Below, piece after piece: positions 46,701 through 55,309 of a DNA stretch of 64,000 bases. The stretch comes from G020348185 sp964525045 (lineage in GTDB: Bacteria; Nitrospirota; Nitrospiria; Nitrospirales; UBA8639). The DNA is taken from positions 1 to 64,000 of the forward strand of contig CAZGFD010000011.1 of assembly GCA_964525045.1 (NCBI GenBank), given 5' to 3'. The notes below the pieces were generated by a model, which was given only the letters and a program-made list of their open reading frames with translations, was not told the origin of the DNA and ran no database searches. Numbering within the stretch: the first letter of the stretch is position 1; each line of letters opens with the position of its first letter. Made by a program: the position numbers and the translations under genes.

Positions 46701-48321
46701 AATCATTGCCAAACTGCGTTATTCCACCCCTGGAGTGGGGTTGATCTCTCCCCCGCCCCACCATGATATTTATTCAATCGAGGATTTGGCCCAGTTGATC
46801 TTTGACTTGAAAAACTCCAATACGCAAGCTGCCGTCTCGGTGAAGCTGGTGGCTGAGATTGGAGTGGGAACGGTGGCTGCCGGTGTCTCCAAAGCCCATG
46901 CGGACAAGGTTCTCATTAGTGGAGATTCAGGTGGTACAGGTGCCTCCCCGCTATCTTCCATTAAATATGCCGGAATTCCATGGGAAATCGGGTTGGCTGA
47001 AACGCATCAAACATTAGTGTTGAATGATCTTCGTGGCCGGATTCGAGTTGAAACGGACGGTCAACTGAAAACTGGGCGCGATGTCGTGATCGCCTCCTTA
47101 CTTGGAGCCGAAGAATATGGGTTTTCGACGGCCCCCCTCATCGTCGAGGGATGCATTATGATGCGGAAATGTCACCTGAATACCTGCCCCGTTGGGGTGG
47201 CGACTCAGGATCCGGAGCTACGAAAACGGTTTACCGGTCAACCCGATCATGTCGTCAATTATTTCTTTTTTGTTGCGGAAGAGGCCAGACGGCTCATGGC
47301 TCAGCTTGGCTTTCGAACCGTCAATGAAATGATTGGTCGGGTCGATAAACTCAAAGTTCAAAAGGCTGTCGATCACTGGAAAGCCAAAGGATTGGATTTA
47401 TCTCCATTGCTCGTTAAACCGGATGTCAGACCGGATATTGCGACCTACTGCGTTCAAGAGCAGGACCATGGTTTGGCAACCATCTTAGACAATAAATTAG
47501 TGGAACTCTGTCAGCCTGCAATAGAAAAAGGAGAGGCCGTCTCCATTGAGCTCCCGATTCGCAATGTCAATCGAACCACGGGGACCGTCTTATCGAGTCA
47601 TATCGCCCGGAAATATGGATTGGCAGGACTCCCTCCGGATACGATTCGCATCAATTTTAAGGGATCTGCCGGCCAGTCGTTCGGCGCGTTTCTGTCGCCC
47701 GGGATTACCTTGAGACTTGAGGGAGAATCCAATGACTATTTAGGCAAAGGATTGTCCGGTGGAAAGATTATTGTGGTCCCTCCGGAAGGTGTAACCTTTG
47801 ACCCCGAGGAAACGATTCTCATTGGGAATACCTCCCTTTACGGAGCCACCGGGGGTGAAGGATATTTTTATGGGACTGCGGGAGAGCGCTTTGCCGTGAG
47901 GAATAGCGGTGCCCGTGCCGTGATTGAAGGAACCGGAGATCACGGCTGTGAATATATGACGGGCGGTGTGATTGTCGTATTGGGGAAAACCGGTCGAAAT
48001 TTTGCTGCGGGGATGTCCGGTGGAGATGCGTACATCTTGAATGAAGATGGAAAGTTTGAATTGCGGTGTAATTTGGGCATGGTGGAACTGGAACCCGTGG
48101 TCCTTCCGGAAGATAAAGCCACATTGCGAACGATGCTTGAAGCTCATCTGAAGTATACCGGGAGTCGAAAAGCCAAAGAAATCTTGGAGAACTGGGAAAC
48201 CAAGATCCCCCAATTTGTCAAAGTGATGCCGATCGATTACAAACGGGTGTTGCAGGAGCGACGTGAGGCAAGTGCGAAAAAGCATGCCCGGAGGGAAAAG
48301 GAGATGGCAGGTCGTGGCTGA
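43768..48321 (+). CDS. gltB: Glutamate synthase large subunit GltB
   Basis: 1517 residues, normal for GltB. Cys22 in EKDACGIGFVAD would become the N-terminal nucleophile of the class II amidotransferase after removal of a 21-residue propeptide. The FMN/2-oxoglutarate core begins near residue 800 (TTGAMSFGAISKEAHETLA, VLISGDSGGTGASPLSSI), and CIMMRKCHLNTCPVGVATQ holds the [3Fe-4S] cysteines. The C-terminal beta-helix shows the GxGxG-like repeats. It transfers glutamine amide nitrogen to 2-oxoglutarate. gltD overlaps its end, and its own start directly follows a promoter. Confidence 0.97.
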   Translation: MNIPGLPPPQGLYDPRNEKDACGIGFVADIKGRKSHDIVEKGLEVLKNLYHRGAQGCDPCTGDGAGILLQVPHEFFRRVCGDIGLRLPQGGAYGVGMVYLPQDAKSRNQCEALFESIIREEGQEFLGWRDVPAKEEHIGVQARTTLPHIRQFFIARDFLNEAQFERKLFVIRNRITRAIQESALRGKEHVYISSLSCNTIVYKGMLLPDQVSQFYPDLADPSVVSGLALVHSRFSTNTFPTWSLAHPYRYSVHNGEINTLKGNVNWMRARQGRLASDLFGDDLQKLFPIIADVNQSDSACLDNAIEFLVLSGRSLPHAMMMLIPEPWVGNPQMDLDRRGFYEYHAAMMEPWDGPAAVCFTDGKLIGATLDRNGLRPCRYQVTTDDLVVLASEAGVLPTEAKKIRQKGRLQPGRMFLVDTVQGRIIDDEEIKSEMVKRKPYRQWLTQYRVSLDELPDPLNLPQPDRPTIRQRQQAFGYTIEELKMVLTPMVLTGEEPISSMGTDTPLAVLSNRSQLLFKYFKQLFAQVTNPPIDPIREQLVMSLVTNIGPKPNLIAETPEACRRIKLQQPILTNADLQKIRTIGDPNFKHKTLPLLYRVAEGPDGLEVAVEKLCQEASKAIQDGEKFLILSDRGVNKQMAPIPSLLGIAAVHHHLVRQETRTEVGLILETGEPRDVHHFACLIGYGAGAVNPYLVFETLVDMERDGYLPEGLDASTAEGKFIKAVNKGLLKIFSKMGISTVQSYCGAQIFEALGLNHELIDRYFTGTSSRIEGIGIREIGEETLRRHEQAYKPVPLRQLDFGGEIHYRIQNEHHNWNPEVIYKLQHSTRTNNAKTYEEYATLVNEENKRRSTLRGMFDFKFAPQPLSLDEVEPAKDIVKRFTTGAMSFGAISKEAHETLAVAMNRLGAKSNTGEGGEDPERFGQLPNGDSKNSFIKQVASGRFGVTAHYLVNARELQIKMAQGAKPGEGGQLPGHKVDEIIAKLRYSTPGVGLISPPPHHDIYSIEDLAQLIFDLKNSNTQAAVSVKLVAEIGVGTVAAGVSKAHADKVLISGDSGGTGASPLSSIKYAGIPWEIGLAETHQTLVLNDLRGRIRVETDGQLKTGRDVVIASLLGAEEYGFSTAPLIVEGCIMMRKCHLNTCPVGVATQDPELRKRFTGQPDHVVNYFFFVAEEARRLMAQLGFRTVNEMIGRVDKLKVQKAVDHWKAKGLDLSPLLVKPDVRPDIATYCVQEQDHGLATILDNKLVELCQPAIEKGEAVSIELPIRNVNRTTGTVLSSHIARKYGLAGLPPDTIRINFKGSAGQSFGAFLSPGITLRLEGESNDYLGKGLSGGKIIVVPPEGVTFDPEETILIGNTSLYGATGGEGYFYGTAGERFAVRNSGARAVIEGTGDHGCEYMTGGVIVVLGKTGRNFAAGMSGGDAYILNEDGKFELRCNLGMVELEPVVLPEDKATLRTMLEAHLKYTGSRKAKEILENWETKIPQFVKVMPIDYKRVLQERREASAKKHARREKEMAGRG

Positions 48322-49750
48322 TCCAAAGGGATTCATGAAATTCAATCGTGAAGGGCCTACCCGTCGACCGGTCGACCTGCGTGTGCACGACTGGAAAGAG
48401 TTTTACGAACCCTTTCCCGAGGACAAACTCAAAGCCCAAGGTGCCAGGTGCATGGACTGTGGAGTTCCGTTCTGTCAGAGCCCGACAGGGTGTCCGGTGG
48501 TGAATTTAATTCCGGAATGGAATGATTTGGTCCATCGGGGCCGATGGAAAGAGGCGCTCAAGGCTCTGCACACGACGAATAACTTTCCTGAATTCACGGG
48601 ACGACTCTGTCCGGCTCCATGTGAATCTGCGTGTGTGTTGGGTATTAACAGTGACCCGGTTTCCATTCGGGTGCTTGAATGGAACATCATTGATAGGGGT
48701 TTCGATGAAGGATGGGTCGAGCCGATCCTTCCTGTGATGGCTACGGGGAAAAAGGTGGCGGTTATCGGCTCCGGACCTGCGGGTCTGGCCGCAGCTCAGC
48801 AATTAGCGCGGGAAGGTCACACGGTGACGGTGTATGAAAAAGCCGACCGAATCGGTGGATTGCTCCGATACGGGATACCTGATTTTAAAATGGAAAAATG
48901 GGTTCTTGATCGCCGACTGGATCAAATGTCAAAGGAAGGGGTGAAGTTTGAGACCAATGTTCATGTTGGGGTCGACCTTGATGTCCCAAGCCTCCGACGT
49001 GAATTTGATGCCGTGCTCCTTGCGTTGGGGGCCGAACAACCAAGAGAATTGCCGGTGCCAGGCCGGGAACTCAAGGGTGTCCATTTGGCGATGGAGTATT
49101 TAACCCAACAAAACAAGCGGGTGGCCGGCGATACGATTCTTAATGAACCCATTAGCGCCAAAGGCAAGCGTGTGGTGATCATTGGTGGTGGAGATACCGG
49201 CTCAGATTGTCTTGGAACCGCCCATCGCCAGGATTGCCTTGAAGTGCATCAATTTGAATTATTACCTGAGCCGCCACCCAATCGGGATAGCTCGACACCC
49301 TGGCCTTTCTGGCCCATGCAACTTCGGACTTCCCACGCGCATGAGGAAGGCTGTGATCGTCAGTGGAGTGTGTCGACCACAAAATTTTCCGGACATGACA
49401 GTCAGGTGACGAAGCTCCATGCCCACCAGGTTGCCTTTGGAGATGGGAAATTTACGCCCATCGCGGGGACTGAATTCGAAATGGATGTCGACCTGGTTCT
49501 ATTGGCGATGGGTTTCACGGGGCCAGTGAAAAATGGGCTGTTAGACAAGTTAGGTGTCCAATACGATGCCAGAGGTAATGTCCAGGTTGGTGAAAATTTT
49601 ATGACCAGCGTCGACGGAGTTTTCGCGGCGGGGGATACTAAGCGGGGGGCGTCATTAATCGTCTGGGCCATTGCCGAAGGACGTAAAGCCGCCGATGGTA
49701 TTAATCAATATCTCCAAGCCAATAAACCTGTGAGTGTGGTGAAGGCCTAA
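48314..49750 (+). CDS. gltD: Glutamate synthase small subunit GltD
   Basis: 478 residues. The start is placed at GTG 48314 (MADPKGFMKFNREGPTRRPV), which matches GltD N-termini and has AAGGAG ten bases upstream; it overlaps gltB by eight bases. Two [4Fe-4S] clusters use CMDCGVPFC/GCPVVN and CPAPCESACVLGI. The FAD site is VAVIGSGPAGLAAAQQLA and the NADPH site is VVIIGGGDTGSDCLG; the C-terminus ends with VFAAGDTKRGASLIVWAI. It feeds NADPH electrons to GltB. Confidence 0.95.
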   Translation: MADPKGFMKFNREGPTRRPVDLRVHDWKEFYEPFPEDKLKAQGARCMDCGVPFCQSPTGCPVVNLIPEWNDLVHRGRWKEALKALHTTNNFPEFTGRLCPAPCESACVLGINSDPVSIRVLEWNIIDRGFDEGWVEPILPVMATGKKVAVIGSGPAGLAAAQQLAREGHTVTVYEKADRIGGLLRYGIPDFKMEKWVLDRRLDQMSKEGVKFETNVHVGVDLDVPSLRREFDAVLLALGAEQPRELPVPGRELKGVHLAMEYLTQQNKRVAGDTILNEPISAKGKRVVIIGGGDTGSDCLGTAHRQDCLEVHQFELLPEPPPNRDSSTPWPFWPMQLRTSHAHEEGCDRQWSVSTTKFSGHDSQVTKLHAHQVAFGDGKFTPIAGTEFEMDVDLVLLAMGFTGPVKNGLLDKLGVQYDARGNVQVGENFMTSVDGVFAAGDTKRGASLIVWAIAEGRKAADGINQYLQANKPVSVVKA

Positions 49751-49824
49751 CAGGCAGTTCCCCCTCCCCTATTTCCCCTTACCTACACCACCCTTCTCTC
49801 ATATCGGTTCCTTTCTTCTGTAAA

Positions 49825-49974
49825 TGTAGCTGCGCCATCTCATGGCGCCTTTACCCGGAATCCAACATGAGAGATGGTTGGGGAGGCAGCATAAGATGCT
49901 GCAGCTACAGAATTATCGTATCTTTGTCGTTGCGCCATCTCATGGCGCTCTGTCAAAGGCAGCATGAGATGCTG
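49825..49974. repeat. REP-like palindrome cluster 1
   Basis: Two alternating units: TGCGCCATCTCATGGCGC hairpins (at 49831-49848 and 49931-49949) and GGCAGCATAAGATGCTGC-like hairpins (49885-49903, 49958-49974), flanked by the sequences TGTAGC and GCTACA. This is BIME-style organisation; a RAYT gene lies 8 kb away. Confidence 0.75.
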
Positions 49975-50004
49975 TTACCACAAGGAAAAGTTGCGAGCAG
50001 TTTG

Positions 50005-51504
50005 ATGAATCCCGATCGCGAATTCCAACGGAGAGTATCCCAAATTCCCTTCCTAGGCATCGGGCTCTCGGTTGATGTGTATTCTCCTGATCTCCGTGAC
50101 TTGAAGGCCGCCCTCGATTCCGATCGGTTGTCGTGTGGGTATTTGGAAATTTTCAAAGCCGCAAAGGGGGCTCTTCAAGAAATACGGTCCTTGTTTCCCT
50201 CGATGGTCTTGAACTATCACGCCGAAGGGCTCTGGGTCAGTCAGCCGGATTGGGAAATAGCCTATCCCGTCCGGAAAGAGCTCAAGATCACGGCGGACCA
50301 CCTTCAGGTCCTTAATAGTTACTGGCTCAATCAGGAATGTGCCAGCAAACAAATGGTGGGGTATTCCTTTGGAACCTATTTGCCACCCTTATTTACCAAA
50401 GCCTCAGCCGCCATTACTGCAGCGAATGCTACATCATTTCAAGCAAAGCTTGATGCGAATTTGAGAGATGTCCTTGACAGGCCTCCCCTCTTATTATTGG
50501 AAACGCCCCCGCTTACGTATTTTGGATTTGGCGACCTATCCTACCAGGAGTATTTTCAATGTCTGACGGAGTCCTGTTCCTGTGGCTTAGTGCTGGACAT
50601 TGGCCACGTCTGGACAGTCTTTCGGTATAGTGGCGCATGGCGACATTGTTCAGTCGACGAGTTCTTGGATACCTTTCTGATAAAATTTCCTCTTGAGCGG
50701 GTGGTTCAGATACATCTGGCTGGCCTTGATTGTCATCAAATTCCCGGTACGGAGAACAAACTGAATGGGGCAGATTCGATCAACCCGCTAAGGTCGCCAG
50801 ATGGGGAAGGTCCGACAATCCCGCCGTATTGGATAGATTCTCACGGTGCTCCAATACCAGAAGTTTTATGGTACATGCTTGATCGGGTATTAAAGCGCCC
50901 GGAGTTAGTAAATCTGAAAGGGGTGGCGTTAGAAGTTGATACCAAACCAATCGAGTTGATTGTTGAAGAGTTCGCCACATTTTCCAAACAATTTCACTGG
51001 TGGGTAAAGGACCAATCATCGGGGAAGATGAATGCTGTTCAGCCCAATCTGGAAAAATCCTTCACTGGTGAAGCGATGAGATTGGAAGATACCGATGTTG
51101 TTCCCGCGCTGGTTGAAGAGTACAAGCAGTTTGTGGATGTGGTCACAGGCTGCGAAAATTCAAGGCACCGGAGTCTTGAAAAGAATGTGGAAGGATCTGA
51201 ACACCAACTTGAGAAGTATGTCCATGAATATTTACCCTATGAGGTAATGGTGTGGGGTGGAGACTTGAGGGATATGTTCCCTCATACCATTCAAGAATTA
51301 GAAGAACAAGGAATCGATCTTTCCAGATTTGTCACGTGCTGGTTCAGTTATCCTCGACCTGTTCAAGGACCGTATGATTTTTTCCTCCTCAAGATTAATA
51401 ATTTTCTGGAATTCGTAGAGAAAACTTGTCCAAGTTTGGAAAACCTGGCTTCTCAAGAAGCACAAGGGCTCCGCGAAGGGTACCTGTTGGCGAATGAACT
51501 ATGA
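50005..51504 (+). CDS. DUF692/MNIO-family enzyme with C-terminal extension
   Basis: 499 residues from ATG 50005; AAGGA lies rather far upstream and a longer frame runs through the REP cluster. The TIM-barrel multinuclear iron oxygenase pattern is recognisable: LNYHAEGLWVSQP, LLLETPP, CGLVLDIGHVW, VVQIHLAGL, WIDSHGAPIPEVLW and GVALEVD, with candidate His/Asp/Glu iron ligands in place. Known MNIOs modify ribosomal peptides or small precursors. About 150 residues after the barrel match nothing I recognise. No precursor peptide or usual partner (DUF2063-like) is adjacent. Confidence 0.75.
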   Translation: MNPDREFQRRVSQIPFLGIGLSVDVYSPDLRDLKAALDSDRLSCGYLEIFKAAKGALQEIRSLFPSMVLNYHAEGLWVSQPDWEIAYPVRKELKITADHLQVLNSYWLNQECASKQMVGYSFGTYLPPLFTKASAAITAANATSFQAKLDANLRDVLDRPPLLLLETPPLTYFGFGDLSYQEYFQCLTESCSCGLVLDIGHVWTVFRYSGAWRHCSVDEFLDTFLIKFPLERVVQIHLAGLDCHQIPGTENKLNGADSINPLRSPDGEGPTIPPYWIDSHGAPIPEVLWYMLDRVLKRPELVNLKGVALEVDTKPIELIVEEFATFSKQFHWWVKDQSSGKMNAVQPNLEKSFTGEAMRLEDTDVVPALVEEYKQFVDVVTGCENSRHRSLEKNVEGSEHQLEKYVHEYLPYEVMVWGGDLRDMFPHTIQELEEQGIDLSRFVTCWFSYPRPVQGPYDFFLLKINNFLEFVEKTCPSLENLASQEAQGLREGYLLANEL

Positions 51505-51514
51505 AGAAGTTTGG

Positions 51515-51538
51515 GGTTTCAGGTTTCGAGTTTCAGGA
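51515..51538. repeat. GTTTC heptamer array, site 5
   Basis: GGTTTCAGGTTTCGAGTTTC, just after the DUF692-like gene stop. Confidence 0.7.
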
Positions 51539-51663
51539 AGAGGTTGTTACCTCTGAATTCTTTTTGCGGGTATGTCATTACCTTTAGATAATCAGATCTT
51601 TGGTGATTTTTATTTTCCCTTGAACGCGGAAGAGGTGTATACTTTATCTAAATAGGGTGTCCG

Positions 51664-53145
51664 ATGAAACAAATGGTCTCAAAATTTCTCATTGTTGTGT
51701 TTACCGTTACCGGGCTGGCGGGATTTTCCCACCCTGTGGCTGCTGGCGAGCTCCAGGGTTCTTGGGCAGTTGGCGCTCCAGCCCCGACGAAACGGACGGA
51801 AGTGGCTGTGGCGGAATTGAAAGGCAAAATTTATGTAGTGGGTGGATTTGCCGAGCCGGATATGGGCAACGCCCTGGAATATGGCATATCCAAAAGCGTT
51901 GAAGTGTATGATCCCATGACCGACTCCTGGTCGACCACCACCCCGCTTCCCGAGGGTCGTCATCATGTCGGTATTGCCTCCCTTGGCGGTTACTTATATG
52001 TGGTTGGGGGATATAGTCAATCGTTATTTTCGGTGTGGGAACCGGTCGTGACTGTTTACCGTTACGATCCTTCAACAACTCGTTGGGAGGACCGAACTCC
52101 CATGCCCACGGCCCGGGGGGGACTGGCCGTCGCTGCCCATAAGGGCCGTCTCTACGCTATCGGCGGATATAATGGAAAGGAAAATCCGTCTGGCGTGGAT
52201 ATTTATGACCCACAGGCCAATTCGTGGACAGCAGGTGCTCCGTTGCCGACGCCTCGTGACCATTTAGCCGTCGCCGCAGCCGGATCTCGAATTTACGCAA
52301 TCGGCGGTCGGGAAAAAGGGAATTTTAATCGGAATCTTGCGGTTGTGGAAGAATATGATCCCTCGACAAATCAATGGCATTCTCGTGCTGACCTTCCAAC
52401 GGGCCGTAGTGGTATCACGGCCGGGGTTTTGGATGGGCGAATTTATGTCTTGGGGGGTGAGTCAGGAAGTGGCACTTTTTCCAATAACGAGGTCTATAAT
52501 CCAAAGGAAGATCAGTGGCAAACGCTTGCTCCGATGCCAACGGCAAGGCATGGACTGGGTTCAGCGGTGGTGGGCGGAAAACTCTTTGTGATCAGCGGGG
52601 GGCCGACTCCGGGCGGGTCTTTCAGTGATAAAAATGAAATTTTTTCCCCTCCGACCGGGATAATACCGACTTCATCTCAATCGAAACGGACTCCGGCAGC
52701 CCACATCGGTTCTGTGATGGCCATGTTAGCCACGTTGGAGGACGCCCAAGTGCTTCCTCCCGAGGGTACACCTGAAGCCGATGAAACCATCCACATTTTG
52801 ATTCAATTGCAGTCGGCGTTTTTAAAAAGTTCCGACCCGGCGGTGAGAACCTTTTTTTCTAAGGCTCTGGCGGCATATTTCTTTGATGGCGCAGGTGAAG
52901 CTGAACGTCGATTCCATCAGGGAGGATGGAACTCCCGCATCCTGGAGGCCGTTCTTCTCTACGAAGCCTATCCCAAGGCTTGGAAAAGTCCTGAATTAGA
53001 TAGGGGGTTAGCAGCATTTAATATCAATCATCAGAATGTCGAATCACTTCAGACCACGTTTGATCAAGCCCGCCAAGTCTTCCTCCGCCAAAAACGTGAT
53101 ATTCACGACGTCTACGAGATCCGTCGAAAACAAATGCCAGGTTAA
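51664..53145 (+). CDS. Secreted kelch-repeat protein
   Basis: 493 residues. A signal peptide is visible (KFLIVVFTVTGLAGFSHPVA, cleavage near VAA-G). Residues about 45-335 contain six kelch blades, each with the GKIYVVGG / YDPxxxxW pattern (for example GYLYVVGGYSQS, YDPSTTRWEDRTPMPTARG). The last 140 residues are a separate, mostly alpha-helical region with no family identified. Kelch propellers bind partners or, in galactose oxidase relatives, carry copper; no copper-thioether cysteine motif is obvious. Likely periplasmic. Confidence 0.85.
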   Translation: MKQMVSKFLIVVFTVTGLAGFSHPVAAGELQGSWAVGAPAPTKRTEVAVAELKGKIYVVGGFAEPDMGNALEYGISKSVEVYDPMTDSWSTTTPLPEGRHHVGIASLGGYLYVVGGYSQSLFSVWEPVVTVYRYDPSTTRWEDRTPMPTARGGLAVAAHKGRLYAIGGYNGKENPSGVDIYDPQANSWTAGAPLPTPRDHLAVAAAGSRIYAIGGREKGNFNRNLAVVEEYDPSTNQWHSRADLPTGRSGITAGVLDGRIYVLGGESGSGTFSNNEVYNPKEDQWQTLAPMPTARHGLGSAVVGGKLFVISGGPTPGGSFSDKNEIFSPPTGIIPTSSQSKRTPAAHIGSVMAMLATLEDAQVLPPEGTPEADETIHILIQLQSAFLKSSDPAVRTFFSKALAAYFFDGAGEAERRFHQGGWNSRILEAVLLYEAYPKAWKSPELDRGLAAFNINHQNVESLQTTFDQARQVFLRQKRDIHDVYEIRRKQMPG

Positions 53146-53151
53146 GAAACC

Positions 53152-53178
53152 GTTTCGGGTTTCGGGTTCCAGGTTTCG
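53152..53178. repeat. GTTTC heptamer array, site 6
   Basis: GTTTCGGGTTTCGGGTTCCA, immediately after the kelch gene stop. Confidence 0.7.
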
Positions 53179-53197
53179 TGGGATGTTGGTGGCTAGG

Positions 53198-53379
53198 TGC
53201 GCCCTCTCATGGCGCCTCTTCAAGGCACCATGATCCTTCATTGCAACCAATTGTTTAATCTTCGTTGAACAGCAAGAGTGGTAAAAAATCCAGGAAGTCA
53301 AACGCCTTAGGTACACTAATGAGGTCCTATGTGTGTATTAACCTTAGCGGGGAGGGCACCAGGAGATGCTGCAGCTACA
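53198..53379. repeat. REP-like palindrome cluster 2
   Basis: TGCGCCCTCTCATGGCGCC (53198-53216) and a GGCACCAGGAGATGCTGCAG copy ending in GCTACA (53354-53379) match the units of cluster 1 at 49.8 kb. The pair brackets about 150 bases of spacer. Confidence 0.65.
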
Positions 53380-53386
53380 ATTTTTC

Positions 53387-53402
53387 CCCGAAACTCGAAA
53401 CT
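53387..53402. repeat. GTTTC heptamer array, site 7
   Basis: Minus-strand CCCGAAACTCGAAAC unit, at the end of the oxidoreductase gene. Confidence 0.55.
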
Positions 53403-53406
53403 TTTT

Positions 53407-54375
53407 TTATGGCAGCCCTATCGGTCGGCCAGCAGTGGCGGATTGATAACAGGCATCCGCGATTTCCACGGCTCGCAAGCCATCGACACCGGTAATCGGC
53501 ATTGGTGAATGATTCTTCAGAGCCTGAAAAAAATCCTGAATGACAAAGACCAGAGTGAGGGTCGGGAGAAATTGGTAATCCTCTTGCTGGCTTTGGGGAG
53601 TGGAGCGAAGGACAGTGGATTTGGACCAGTCGGCACAGACTTGTCCCTGTTCCCCCACAATTTCGGCTCTGGTCACTCGATTGCTGCTGACCCTCGAAAG
53701 GTCTAGAAAACAACGTAAGCCCGAAAGGGTAGTGATACGAATCCAGGCTTGATCCTCAGGGACCCCAGTTCCAGGGCTGTCCAGTTCGCAATACACCTCC
53801 TGGATCTCCTCTCCGGTGAGAAATCTTGCGAGATCAAAAAGGTGAACCCCCATTTCCAATATGACTCCCCGACTGGCCCAAGCCGGGATGTCTTCCTTTG
53901 AATGTTCACGGTGTTCCATACGGGCGGTGAAAGGAAGATATTTCCACTTCCCAATCTTTAGCCCAAATTCTTTCAGTTTAAGAATGGTCGCGTCATAACG
54001 CAGAGTGTGGGCGGTCATCAGAGGGATGCCATGAGAATCCGCAAGTTCCACTATTTCCCGTGCATCCGCTCCATGTATCGCTAAGGGCTTTTCAATCAAT
54101 AAGGGTTTTTGATGTCGAATCGCTTCTCGTGCAATTGGCAGTGTCAGGGATGGAGCGGTGACCACCAGAACAGCTTCCACTCGAGGGTCGGCGATGAGGT
54201 CCCGGAAATCCTTGTAAAAAGAAAGGTTGTTGGATTTAGCAAATGTCATCCCTTCTTGGGCATTGCGTCGACACACGGCCACCAGACGAGCTTGGGGGAT
54301 ATCTTCCAGAAGGTGCCGGGCGTAACGCATTCCGTGGCGACCTAATCCGATTAGTCCAACGCCGATTGGGTTCAT
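53407..54375 (-). CDS. Gfo/Idh/MocA-family oxidoreductase
   Basis: 322 residues from the ATG at 54375, with GGAG just upstream. NAD(P)-binding Rossmann motif VGLIGLGRHGMRYARHL is at the N-terminus, then LIEKPLAIHG gives the conserved EKP catalytic Lys region, and later HLFDLARFLTG is the C-terminal dimerisation/substrate block. Members oxidise or reduce sugars and inositols, often amino or uronic sugars. Convergent with the kelch gene; no partner decides the substrate. Confidence 0.88.
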   Translation of the reverse strand: MNPIGVGLIGLGRHGMRYARHLLEDIPQARLVAVCRRNAQEGMTFAKSNNLSFYKDFRDLIADPRVEAVLVVTAPSLTLPIAREAIRHQKPLLIEKPLAIHGADAREIVELADSHGIPLMTAHTLRYDATILKLKEFGLKIGKWKYLPFTARMEHREHSKEDIPAWASRGVILEMGVHLFDLARFLTGEEIQEVYCELDSPGTGVPEDQAWIRITTLSGLRCFLDLSRVSSNRVTRAEIVGEQGQVCADWSKSTVLRSTPQSQQEDYQFLPTLTLVFVIQDFFQALKNHSPMPITGVDGLRAVEIADACYQSATAGRPIGLP

Positions 54376-54390
54376 ATTCTCCAAAAAGGG

Positions 54391-54420
54391 GGTTTCGAGT
54401 TTCGAGTTTCGGGTTTCGAG
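54391..54420. repeat. GTTTC heptamer array, site 8
   Basis: Four near-perfect GTTTCGA/GTTTCGG units, the clearest array in the window. Confidence 0.8.
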
Positions 54421-54478
54421 TTACTGATGGATAAACAACAGAAACGTTCCCCATTATTCTGAACTTTGGACATATTAC

Positions 54479-55177
54479 TTATCCGATTTCGATAATACAG
54501 ATTGGGTCGCCTACAATAGCTGTCGGATAGTCCTTTTCGCCGACCCGATACGAAATACCTTGATCTTCACACCATTGTGTGATCCATGGAATTTCTTCTA
54601 CGGAAGTCGTGACAAGCCCCGGCTTGGTCAATTTATTCAAGCACTCCCTGGTGGTGCTCTGAACGATCGTGCGTTCGCTTGAGAATCTCTTTGGGTCGAA
54701 TGTGGCGGGGTTAGCTCGTCCGTAGGAGAGGGCGGATATTTCAGGGAACCGCTCGGGATCATTGAGCACACTGACCATCCAGATATGATCGAAGGCACCT
54801 AAGGCTGACCGGGCATCTGTTGTTTTCAGACACTGAGTCAGATCAGGGCAGGCTTGATGGATGACCTCAACTTCCTGCTGGCGGAGATTGTGAGCCGAGA
54901 CCTGTCGGCCTAATTCTTTCATCTCCATGATGATTATGGGTAATTCGGCAATGCCCGCGCCCACATAAAGACTTCGACCGCCCCAGGTCAGATATTTTTT
55001 TAAGACTCTGCCAAGCGTTACGCCAATTCGTTCGCAGGGCCCTCGGTGGGCTTGCCAAAATGCCTCCCCCCCTTCTTCACAATAGATCGGAGCGAGGGCA
55101 CTATAATTCAATCCTTGGAAGACCGTTCGTATGGCTTTCCGAGTGCTTGGTTGTAATGGGGTCGTATTCTGTTTCAT
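54479..55177 (-). CDS. SAM methyltransferase-like hypothetical protein
   Basis: 232 residues from the ATG at 55177 (MKQNTTPLQP), which has GAGG three bases upstream; a longer frame to 55240 is possible. SLYVGAGIAELPIIIMEM (about residues 73-90) resembles methyltransferase motif I, followed by VSAHNLRQQEVEVI and FDHIWMVSVLNDP. Cofactor binding looks plausible, but the fold is not conserved enough to assign a reaction. Confidence 0.5.
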   Translation of the reverse strand: MKQNTTPLQPSTRKAIRTVFQGLNYSALAPIYCEEGGEAFWQAHRGPCERIGVTLGRVLKKYLTWGGRSLYVGAGIAELPIIIMEMKELGRQVSAHNLRQQEVEVIHQACPDLTQCLKTTDARSALGAFDHIWMVSVLNDPERFPEISALSYGRANPATFDPKRFSSERTIVQSTTRECLNKLTKPGLVTTSVEEIPWITQWCEDQGISYRVGEKDYPTAIVGDPICIIEIG

Positions 55178-55309
55178 AATCCTCAAGAATTCAGTGTACT
55201 GCCTGAAGCCGGAGAAAACCAGCGTAGGCCTGGCAATCAAGTGTGGAGATCTTGTGCCTCCCTCATAAGATCTCAGATTTCACGTTGAACCGTTTCGAGG
55301 AGCATTTCC

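Noticed and set aside
49867..50004. N-terminal extension of the DUF692-like protein
   Set aside because: It is translated from the REP palindromes and is unlikely to be coding.
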